A DNA stretch of 64,000 nucleotides. Source: Sphaerolaimus hirsutus. Taxonomy: Eukaryota; Nematoda; Chromadorea; Monhysterida; Sphaerolaimidae. The DNA lies in contig OZ038459.1 in assembly GCA_964036195.1 (NCBI GenBank), positions 8,553,206 to 8,617,205 on the forward strand, in the 5' to 3' direction. The number at the start of each line of letters is the position of its first letter. The stretch's first letter is position 1. Under the pieces are notes generated by a model that searched no databases, was not told the DNA's origin, and saw nothing but the letters and a program-made list of their open reading frames with translations. Both the position numbers and the translations under genes were made by a program. This document shows positions 34,301 to 46,300 of the stretch, piece after piece.

Positions 34301-37300
34301 GATCTTTGTTGAATCTTCTTATCAGTGATTTAAACTGCACCAAGGCTTCTGCTTTTCCAGTGGGCAGGTCACTGATACTCTCTTTATATGGCCAATCAAT
34401 ATAGTATTGTTTGTTGTTGTTGTTGAATTTTATGCTATTTATTATCATCTCCTCTGCAATGTTGTCATCAATTGCATAGGAGTCATCAGTGATTCCCACT
34501 GCTTCTAGACTGTGAAATTGTCGTAGTGTTTCCTTTCCTATGGCCACTATGGCTACTTTTTGATGATTATTGTTGGTTCAGTTAAGCTTGAACTACAAGT
34601 GAAGTTACAGGCATGATCCATAGTTGCAGAATGTACAGCTACCACAATCAAAGCCAAACAGGCAAACCTGCATGCAGGTTTTCCTTCTGCAAATTTGTCT
34701 ATTACCATGCTAATTTCACTTTATTTTTTTCCGTTTCCGTGAAAATTTTGCTTTCCGTTTTCCGGCATTTCATTTTTCCGTTTTCCGTTTTCCGACCGAC
34801 AATTTTTTTTTACCTTTCCGTTTTCCGTTTTCCGCTGAGTGAAATTTTTTTACCTTTCCGTTTTCCGGCAGAATTTTTTTTTTTACCTTTCCGTTTTCCG
34901 TTTTCCGTAAAGTGAAAAATTTTTACCTTTCCGTTTTCCGTTTTCCGTAAAAAAATTTTTTTGACACACTACTGGCAATACTCTGTGATGTTAAATATGA
35001 CCATATAATGGCTGTGGAGCCATGGGATAGCATTATAAGTGGTGATTTGTGTCAAACATATCCATTTTTCGTCGACATATTGTTCGTATATCGCCTTATA
35101 GTTGAATGTTTGTGACTTCAGGTAAAGTTTGGCACGGAATGGTGATCAAACAAGGTTATAAAAGGAGGTTGTTACTTTGGGAGTGAAGTTACACACTGTG
35201 GAGGTACATGGAAGCACATTACCTCAATATTATATATTACAGCAACATATGTCGGCTTATTCACCCATGGTAGCACATAGAAATGGATGTTTTGATACTA
35301 AAAATGCAACAAAACCAATGAAAACAACCACCAATGTCAATTTGTGTGTGAAATTGCGCGCTTGCGCGCAAAAATTTTGCAAAATACCTAGTGCTTAGTA
35401 CTAAAAATTTCGGCCGATGTTTTTTTAATAAAAAAAACATTTCGGACATCATGTTTTTTAAAAAAAAAAACGTTTTTTTTTTAAAAAACGTTTTAAAAAA
35501 AACATCGGCCAACCCTAGTATTACCCCATCCGTTGAATTAACCCCCTCAAAATACCCCCCTAAAATTTTGCTGCGGAAATGATAACCCCCCTCGAGTCGA
35601 AATAGCCCCACCCAAATTGAGTGTAAAGAGAATGTACACGACAAATACCGCAATTTGTGATCTGTATGATGCAGAACACACGTTGAAACCAATGAGTGAG
35701 TGACGTTAGGTCAGGGTTTATGCGTGAAATGAATGAAATATTTAAATGAATAGTTGTCACTGAATACAGGCAAATTTATACATGAAAATTCTTTTTTTTT
35801 TCATAAGTTTTGTTGTCACTTGGCTTGCACTTTCACTTAACACTTATTCAGTTGCAGTAATGGCACTGGGTGGAAATTGTATTCACATGAATCTTATATT
35901 TATGATATTTCCACAATTAATAGGATATTCCACAATTAATAACATGTTGAACTTGCGGTATGTCTAGCTTTGTCAGATGCACGATTTCGTGCAACTTGAA
36001 TTTTTACGTTTTCTCTGGTAGCAGGGTAATTGTCTCGGGAAAACGTAACGGTATTTCCGGAAAAAGTAAACGTAAGTATAAATACCTGGAATACCGGTGT
36101 ATTTCGGGTAAACGTAAACACGTTTTACCAACTCTGCCCACAACTGACGCCATACCATCACTACTGCGGACACCCCATGCAGAATGGAATACAGCGCATT
36201 TTTGGACGGAACTTCGGGCGAGCTTTGTGCTGTGCGCGTTCGCATGTCTAAGCTTTTGGACAGTTGCCGGCGTTTGCTGGACGCCGGCAGAAGTGTCCTA
36301 TGCGGCAAGGTTGTGGATGCTGATCCGGGCGGCGTGGTTACGGTGTCCATGACCGATGGCCACATTGTTCACTTGCAGGTAAGTGTTGTACAGGGGTTTA
36401 GTGGATTTGGACACCTCCTGGGGTTCATATAGGTAGTAAAATCTGTAGGGATAGTTTTAAAAAATTCTGGGGGGCGTTCACGGGGCCTCAATAGATACGT
36501 TTTTGTTCAATATATATGTATGTACATAAGATATAGAAGAAAAAAGTAATTAGAAAAACATAAAATTACTTTGTCTTAGTCGATAACGCGCGAGCAGGAC
36601 ACTTATTACGCACTTTCACCAAAAAAAATATTTTAAAAAGAAAAAGGAGTAGCCGAGTAAATACAACCGATAAAGAAAATAACGGTTTTTTCAATGACCC
36701 CTTTTTGAAAACAACGTTCCCAAATGTGGTTGTGAGATCCAGGGGTCTCCTAGATCTGCCCCCCCCCCCAAATCGGCCAGCTATCTATCTATCCCGGAGG
36801 CCGCTCAGCTATCTATCTATCCCGAGGCAAAATTTTTGGCTACTACCCCAAAAGACCCCCCCCCCCAAATCGCTCAGCTATCTATCTATCTGGAGCGGTT
36901 TTTGAGAAATTTTGCCCCAATTTTCGCTCAAAATCACTAATGTTCGCACCTTTTTATAGTTTTTCACCTTCAAAATCGTGTTTTCCGGCTATATACATGG
37001 TTATATACCTATTTTTAGCCATTTTATACCTACTTTTGGCTACTTTTAACTGATTATTAGCGATTTTTTCCCCTTTCTGCCTTCTTAACCTTGAAAAAGC
37101 CTATATATTGTGCCCCTGCCAGCCCCCCCCAAGCCCCCCCCCCAGCCCCCCCCCCCCAGAAAATTTTTCAGCTATCTATCCCTCCGGAGGAGCGATTTGC
37201 TATCTATCCAGCCCCTGCGAGGGCCAAAATCCTGGAGACCCCTGGTGAGATCACACTGGAGATTGATGTTTCACACTGCAGAAGTATGTGGGAGCGCATC

Positions 37301-40300
37301 TGCTGGATATTATATACTACACTAACATAAATATCACGGCTTATTGATGCACAAAGACTGAACAACTGGAAGTTTTACATGTAAAATACTTAAAAGCAAT
37401 GAAAACAATGTCATTTCGTATGTGAAATTGCGCGCTTGCGCCCACAATTTTGCAAAATACCTAGTGAAAAAGTACAAAAAATTTCAACTGTGTTAAAAAA
37501 CGGTTTCGGTAATTGCGTTTTTTTATTTTAAAAAAGCCTTTATAAAAAAACTTCGGCCATCCCAATGTCAATACATCAATCGTATTTCACTTTTCTACAG
37601 TTATTCAAACAACGTAACGTCAGTGGTCTACGTTTCGGGGACGTGTGTCTTTGCGTCACCAGACCGAACGAGGAAATGCAGCTGGTGCGACCGAGCAGCC
37701 TAATGCCCGGCGTTGTCGTCGCCGCGTCTCAAAGCGAATGCGAAGTTCAGAGCTGCTCTAATCCTGATTTCAGTGTTTCAATCAGATTGGAACACACTGT
37801 GTTTGAACAAGTATTGTCAGATTTCCGGTGGATTTTGGACGTCGGCGATCCGTCAGTTTTTAATCAATGTATTTATTTAAATATAATAAACAAATTTGGA
37901 TTCATGTTCGTTTTTGTAGGGTTGAAATCGTTGTGGGCAACGACAGCGAAGTGATGCATCTGGCCCCGTTGCCGCTAGCTGTTGACTCGCGTCGTTCTAT
38001 TTTGCAAGTACGTTTGATTATTGTGTGTGTGGCACTTTCTTGCTATTGAAGATTTGTTGTGTTAGAGGACGGTGAAATTGGCGCTACACACACTGAAACC
38101 GAATATTTCGGCATACGCACGTTTTTGACAAATGCCGAATTAAATGCTGAATAGAAAAAAAGCTTGCTGAATCAAAATCGTCCGGACTCCTGAAAATTGG
38201 GCGGTTTGTCAATTCAGCATGCGACAACATCTGTACACTTTTTTAACGCTGAAACATTCGGCATCAAATAAAATCTCAAATGCTGAATTGCGAAGTTTAG
38301 CAAGCTCTGAACAAAACATTAGTAACCGCATATTTCCATGAATTCTCAGCCAATTTTGATGGTTTAGCACTTGAAATGATCAGAATGATGTAGCGATCAC
38401 TATAACTAGGGTGTCAACAAAAACTTTTTGGCGGAAAACGGAAACGGAAACGGAAAAAAATTAGCACTTGCCGGAAAACGGAAACGGAAACGGAAAAAAA
38501 TTTGCACCTGCCGGAAAACGGAAAACGGAAAAATGACAGGCCGGTAAACGGAAATGGAAACGGAAAAATTTGCTGAAATTTTGCCAGAAACGGAAAAAAT
38601 TTGCTGAAATTTTGCCAGAAACGGAAAAAAAATTGTAGAAAGTTATCCAGAAATCAAAAAAATTGCAGAAATCTTGCTAGAAATAGAAACAATTCACATA
38701 ATTGAGAACCTGCATGCATGTTTACCAGTTTGGCTAAAATAGAAAACAGAGAATTGCGCCAGAAAATGAAAAAAAGTTTGAAAAACAGACAATTGAGCCA
38801 GAAAACGGAAAAAAGGCGGAAAAACTGAAATTTTAGCTGGAAAACGGAAAATGAGCCGGAAAAACGGAAACGGAAATGGAAAAAAAATTGAGCAGCTGGA
38901 AAACGGAAACCGAAACGGAAAAATATTTGCCTGCGGAAAGCGAAAACGGAAAGTTGACACCCTAACTATAACGAAGTGATTAGAATGATTACACATGATA
39001 GCTCAAATATTTCATATTCTCCAATTCACATACCTTATTTTCAACGTTATTTAATCACTATTCCATGCGAAACTTCACTTGAAATCACAAATGTTCAACA
39101 AAAGGTGATATACGTAAGAAGTCGACTCAAAATGGATATTTTTGACATAAATAACCAATTATAATGCTATCCCATGGCTCCACAGCCATTCTATGGCTAC
39201 ATATAACATCACAAAGTACTGCCAGTTGTCTAATGTACCTGTATATGGGGACCAATAACCATATCTGGTACTTTCTGAAAAAAACACATTTTATTTTTAA
39301 AAAACGGGGTTGTTGAAAAAAAACACGTTTCATTTTGAAAAATGGGGTCATTGAAAAAACGTTTTTTTCCATCCCTACTTTGGGTATCAGGTCCGAAAAA
39401 ATTTCAGGTCGGGTATTGGTTCCAAACAATTTGCAGGTATCATGTTTGGGTTCGGGTATTGAGGTCAGGTATCGGGTCGGGTTTTCAGGTCAAAATGTTT
39501 GGTATTGAGTAATAGAATTGTTGGGTATCGGGTAATCAAATCATCTGGTATTGGATTGAACAACAAAAATACAGCATGGTGTAGTGTATCTATCACAAGG
39601 TGCAACGACACATGTGTAAATGCAGCAGTTTTTCCAAAAAGGATCATCTTGCTCAAGAAAAAAGCATTACCATGGTTTGTGACATTAAACATAGCTCCAT
39701 TTGTAGGGGAATACCATTACAACATTGTTGCTGAGGCCCCAAAAATAGTGAAAATATTGAACTGTGGGAAACTTTTGTGGGTATTTTAGGGTATTGGGTG
39801 CGGGTTCGGGTATTGAAGTTGGGTATCGGGTTCAGGGTTCCGGTAGTAGAGTCAGGTTCAGGTATCGGGTTTCAGTTCCAAAAAGTGTGCGGGTATCGGG
39901 TTCGGGTTGGGTCAGGTTCCCAACCCTATTACATATTTACAAATTGACATTGGTTTTAGGGTTTAAATGGGATCCCGATCCCGGATCTTGGGAAATTCCG
40001 GGATTTAGCAGTCCCAATCCCAAAAATTCCGATCCCGATCCGAGAAACTCCCAAGTCCTGGATCCCAATCCCAGAAAAATTAGTGGAAATAAAAAAAATG
40101 AAAAAATGACATTTTTGCATGCAAAAATGTGAACACAAACACCCAGCATCCATTTTATGCCAATTTTCTGGCATCAAAAGTGTTTTGAGACCTTTATGAA
40201 CAACTGTGGATGCCAGAACATTGGCCAAATCTTTATCCCAAGACCCCAATCCTGATCCTGAAAAAATGCCAATCCCGATCCTGCTCCCGTGACCTCAATC

Positions 40301-43300
40301 CCGGCCAATCCCAATCCCAAAATCTCAAAAAACCCCAACCCTGATCCAGAAAATTCAATCCCATTTGAACCCTCATTGGTTTATGGCATTTTAATTGTCA
40401 AAGCTTCCATTTATGATGGCTACGCCATGTAATAATGAGGTGAAATGTGTTAGTGTAGTAAATATATAATTTCCCGCCACAGTGCTTCCATAATGTTGAA
40501 AACAAGGTCGATATTCTATATTTTTTCAAAATTTTCCATGTCGATGTTAAATATGAAAAATTAGTTGATATCCAATATTTGATACGATACATTGGCGCAC
40601 CACACACTCAAAATTTTCAAGGGTGGTTCGAACGTTTTTGAGTTCCGCCAAGGCAAAACTCCAAGGGCGGTTCTAACGGTTTGAGTTCGGCCAAAAGCAG
40701 TGTCAGGGGCGGAATTCGAACAAAGTCCGGACAAAATTCTGACGGATCCACCCAAGTTCAAACACTTTTTGGGCATTCGCTTGTTGTAACATATGCACGC
40801 CTAATGTTTCAAAAACATACGGACACTTTCAATTCCGCCCTTGACTTAAGAGATACGCCACTTAGAGAAGGTTGTTATGAGAAACACATCTTATTTATCT
40901 TGCCAAACACATTTGTAAAAATTTGAACTGAAAATTTGAGTGTGCCGTGCGACATTGTCCTAGTATTGGGGCATATGAAATATCTGAGCTATCATTTGTA
41001 ATCATTCAAATCGCTTCATTATAGTGATCGCCACAAAATAGTGATCATTTTTAGTGCTGAACCATCAAAATCGGTTGAGAATTCGTGGAAATGCTGTTCG
41101 GAAATTACAGCCACTAAGAAAGTAACCAAACTATCCCAAATGGTTTGAACGTTTTCCTGTTTACACACTGGAAAATGCTGAACTACAATATCTCAAGAAT
41201 GAGCAGTTTTTAAAAAAAATTTGGGTCTTCATTTTTGAAGATCATGTTCATACATGCTCATAAAAAATGTTTCATGAAGATGTATGAAAAACTGGATGAG
41301 ATCTGGATAAATTTACAGCAGTAGATTTTCTGCCAAACGCTGAATTGTTTTGCTGAAATGAAAGTGACCGGATACAATTTTTTCACAAGATGCTGAAATG
41401 TTGAATTCAGCATATGACCAAAAATGCTGGAAAATGATCTAAATCCATCCGAATTTGTCCGAATTCATACGGATGCTGAATGTCTGGACCCCAAAATGCT
41501 GGTCTAAAACCGTCCGAACAGCAATTTTTTAGTTCGGATTCGGCAGATGAAAACGTGTGTATGCCGAATATTTCGGCTTCAGTGTGCGTAGCGCCATTAG
41601 CGCCATGAGGCAAACCCATGACTATTTGGTTGGAACCCATTCCACAGTTGATTTTTCCCAACTAAATCATTATTTACTATTAGGTTGTCAACTAAGTAAC
41701 CTTAATTTTTTGCGTATGTGTGATCGCAAAAAATTAATGTTACTTAGTTGACAACCTAATATTTTACATGAAAATTTTGCATACGGATGCAAACGGCTGG
41801 ATGAAACAGCGATTTATATTCATCATTGGTAAAGTGGGACAGCCCCATGTGACAGAGTTACAGTGATGTGCTTAACACCTTACTGCCACCGTTTCCATTC
41901 TCTCAATTGTCTAACGCGGTCGCTAATATTTCAGCAAGAAATTGGCCAACTGAAGCAAAATACAGCGGCGATGCGCTTCCCGCAATACCTTCAGTCGTAC
42001 ATGTTCTGTTTGGGACCGACATCCAGCTACCCAGCCCTGCCGCAGCAAAGCCACGGCGCGCATTTTGATCAACCCTCGGTTTGCGGCAGGGATCTTGTCA
42101 GGAGTAGAAAAAAGGGGGGTTTGGGGGGGGGGGTTACCTCCCCCCCAAACCGCACAGCTATCTATCTATCCCGGAGGCCGCTCAGCTATCTATTTATCCC
42201 AGAGGCAAAATTTTGGGCTACTATCTCCTATGAACCCCCGATTCCCAAATCGGCCAGCTATCTATCTATCTGGAGCGATTTTTCAGAAATTACACCCTAC
42301 TTTTAAGTCAAAATCATATTTAGCTATCTATCCCTCCGGAGGAACGATTTGCTGTGTATCCAACCCCCCGGATGGCCCGCACAGGCCCGTCAAAATCTAG
42401 CCTAACCCTGGATCTTGTAGATTTTGACAGTTTGCAGGGATAGATACCGTATTAAAAAATTTTCAATTACAGAGAGAGCGGGTGAAAAGCTTCTGATTTG
42501 ATCGCCCTCACTGAATCGCAATTGTATCGTAATTCGTAAGTGCTAATGAATTTCATTGTTTTCAGACACCCAGCCAGTTAGGCATTTTCGATGAGCACGT
42601 ACCACAAGCAGTTCCACCTGACCAGCCAGTCGTGCATACTAATGGTTAAACCTCAATGGCCCTACACACAGTAGTTGACAACGACACCAAATGTCAATTT
42701 TTTCTACTGATCCCAATTCAAAGGTTGCTACAGAGTAACACTACGCATTATTGTATACACATACAGGGACATAGCCAGGATTTTTGAGCGAGGGGGGGCG
42801 GATTGTATGGGGGGCCAGGCCTCCTACGCACAAATGACCGGCGCGCACAAACGCCTGGCACGCACAAAATGAAAGTCCGGTACGCACAAACGCCCGGTAA
42901 GCACAAAACTGTAGCTTTGTGCGTGCCAGTCGTTTGTGCGCGCCGGGCGTTTGTGCGTACAGGTGCGGGGCCTACGGGGGGTCCGCCGCCCACCCCTAAA
43001 ATTCCGCTCCTGATGTGAGGGAATGGTGCCATTCGTAGGCGCCACGCCATGGCGCCACTGGCGTTGGCATTGGCGTGAAAACGCGCTGTCTTTGTATGTA
43101 TTTTACATACATATTAAGCGACGTCGATACCTCTAGTACATTAGCATAGGATTTGAGGCCGCCGAGTCAAGCAAACCAAAAATACCTGCTGTGTGAACGT
43201 AAAATGCGCGCTTGCGCGCAAATTTTTTGCACAACATCCTTGAAAATGTATCAAAAATCGCCTCTTCTGGCCATTTTCCGTGTATCACCCGGGAAGGGGG

Positions 43301-46300
43301 GTGGCCCCCCCCCCGCCCCCTGGCTATGTCCTTGTACACATATACTTCACGCCGGCCTGGTACCTACCCACATTCGACATACATACCGCAGTATTTTTTC
43401 AACATTACAGCTTCATTTTCAACATGATAAAATAGTTTAACATTTAAACGTCGTTCGCCGACTCGCCAGCAATCTTCTAATTGGGATCGGAACCAGTTGA
43501 CATTTGGTGTCGTTGTCAACTGGTGTGTGTAAGGCCCATGATTATCGTTCCAAGTTTTGTGCATTCTGGTCGAACCCCGCAGAGCCAACAGCGCCACCCG
43601 AGCATTCGTCGCCGAGCTCACAGTTCGAATGGATTCCAATCCCTGTTGTGGCTGCGCGCAACAAAACTACTGGTTCTCGTAAAAATAAAAAGAAGATAGA
43701 AACAAAAAAGGGGGAAAAGGATCCAGAAAGGCGATGGTTTGATAGTTCTTGGTCGTCCGAGTGCTTTGAGGTTAGTTGTCTGTAGGGTTCAAACGGGATC
43801 AACTTTTCGGGATTGTTTTCTTTCAATTTTCGGAATAGGGATTGGGGAAGGGAAGTTTTATCGTGATTGGGATGACCCTGTGGATATGTAACCCCGTTCA
43901 ACATGTAGACCCGCTCGACATGTATCGTTTTGTACATGTCAAACGGGCAGGTCGGTAAAAAGTGATAAATTTTCATGTTTTGACATTCACTTTTTCACAA
44001 AGTGATCTTTTTTTTCATTCACTTTAAAAAGTGTTAAGTGAAAAGTAAGAAGGAATTACTTTTCATTTGTTGACATTTATTTTACGTTTATTCACTTTAA
44101 AAAGTGACGAGTGAAAAGTAAAAACCGATGCGCTTTTACTGCCCTGCCTGGTGGTCATGTATGACCCTGATACGTGTTGAGTGGGTCCACATGTAGAGTG
44201 GGTTTACATGTCTAGGGAGCCAACATCATTGGGACCCCATTTCAACCCTAAATGTTCGCACTTCGAAGAGGGTAGCTATGGGTGGACCATGCCATGTTGA
44301 CTCCCTAGACATGTAAACCCACTGGCTATGTAGACCCAATCTTTTCTTGTCACTTTTTACATTTTCAAGTGATATTTACTGTGATAAGTAATTTACTATA
44401 AGTGATGATAAGTAAAGTCTTTTCTTGTTACTTTTTTACTTATCATTGAACACCACTTTAAAAAGTAAAAAGTGATCGACTGACTTAACTGCCTGTTCAC
44501 TGACATAACTTGACTTGTCGCTTACCACTTTTTTATAGAAATAAGTAGTAAGTCAAATATTTACTTGTCACTCACTTACTTGTCTCCCCACTAGACATGT
44601 ATGCCCCTGCTACATGTCTGCTGGGTCTACATGGCCAATGGGCTGGAAATACATGTCCAGGGCACAGTGGACAGTGGGTTGGTGACACCATTCATGATAA
44701 GTGCAAGTGGTGAAAAAGTTTTGCGTCATTTCAATAATGGTGTCCAGGGTTGCTGTCACAGCAATGGCTCACATTATTCCGTACTAGGGATGGAAAATGT
44801 GTTTTAAATGACCTGGTTTAAAAAAACGTGTTTTTTTACAGAAAAAGTGGTGTTTTTTGATAAAAAAGTGTTTTTTCAAAAGCTCCCAGAAATGGTTATG
44901 AGTCAACATGCACAGGTATATCAGACAGGTGACAGTACTTTGTGATGCTTTATATAGCCATATAATGGCTGTGGAGCCATGGGACAGAAAAGGAATTCCA
45001 TGGGACTGGAATCTGCATTTTTTCAGGGTCAGGATTGGGATTTTGGAAAAGCTTCTAATATATGCGGGTTTTTTGCTGATTTTTCACATAAAGGGTCTAA
45101 AAACACTTGGATGCCACTTGGGTGCTCATTTTTACCGGGTGCTCATCGTGCCCAACGTATGATGAGCACCGGGTGGGCATGTGCATGAGCACCGTGTGGC
45201 TGTGTAGATGAGCAGCCAGTTGAGCAAATAAACAGCTGGACCCCCCCCCCTCACAGCATGCACTAAGAATGGCAAACAAAAAATTCCAAAATTCAAAAAC
45301 ATTTTCAAATTTTTTAGTACTTTTTGCAGTTTTATTTCAACAGATATTAAAAATGACTCATTTCAGTAAGCTGAAATGCGGTCAATGCTGAATAATGGTT
45401 TTTCAAATTTTTTTACATTAATAGTAAACTAGTGTGTGCAGGCCATTGTCATTCCCCATTTTGCTTTTCTTGTCACGTGAGCAGTATTCTGTCTGTCTAC
45501 ATACTTTATGCTTATTTTCAGCCTACCATGATCGAAGTGAATGAAAACATTGTGACCACCGCCAAACAGATCAATGATGTGAAATCAATAGAATCATCAT
45601 ACAGTGACTACTGCACTCCCAATGAGGGTTCAGTGAGCCCAACTGGAATTCAATTCATGAGCGAGTCGTCGGTCAGTTATGATATATTTCAATGGTTTTC
45701 AAGCTATTGAGCATCAACTTAAATTCATTTTTGGCCTTTATTTTCTACTATACAACCAGATGTTTTGATATTAGATTATGCCATACTGGCTGATTATGGT
45801 GTTGCGCTGTTGCAGAATAGTGTGCAATTTAGTGAAAAGCATCCCATGCACAATGCAAAAATTAACCATTTTCAGCACCACTTCTTGTTATTGCACAATT
45901 TTTTTTTTCAACTCAACCAAACACCATACATACTATAGCCTGTGATGGATGTCTGCGATGTTGGCAGCAATGGACAATCGGCTGAGCCCCATTTAGATGT
46001 CGATGTTGCAGACTTATCTAGCAGCACCTATGCCAGTTGTGAAGATGGCACCATTTTCAGCATGGAGAAATTAACACATGACTGCCATAAACCTGACATG
46101 GTTGATACGGTGGTTTGTTTGTTTTTGTGGATTTTTATTGGGTGATTTTAAAATCCAAATGTCTAGAAATCATTCAAATCCCCACATCACCATCAAGTTG
46201 ATTGAGAGCCAACATACAAGATTACCATAAATCAAACTACCCTCTCACATATTGTCAGAAGCACTGAACATACACTTTGAGGAAACACTGGTACACGTAG

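Larger units (their letters stand above)
32863..35517. mobile_element. Family H element carrying family B insertion
   Basis: Starts TAGGGTTGGAAAAAAAAG, ends CATCGGCCAACCCTA; perfect TSD GTATTACC (32855-32862, 35518-35525). The TSD is itself family-M terminus (TACCGTATTACC), so H inserted into an M end; M text resumes at 35526-35600. Confidence 0.93.
38079..41596. mobile_element. Family U: foldback element, 3.5 kb with nested insertions
   Basis: Left end TGGCGCTACACACACTGAAA, right end TTCAGTGTGCGTAGCGCCA. Arms (38079 to about 39020 and about 40965-41596) mirror each other through TTTTGATGGTTTAGCACTTG and its complement. Nested: B (38407), H (38985), C (39380), A (39957), an O remnant (40500) and T (40592). 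Confidence 0.75.

Noticed and set aside
33757..34404. Plus-strand frames within the BEL/Pao region
   Set aside because: Antisense shadows of the minus-strand reverse transcriptase fragment.
43481..43699. Alternative frame across exon 9
   Set aside because: It stops before the donor at 43771, whereas the chosen frame is open to it and fits exon 10.
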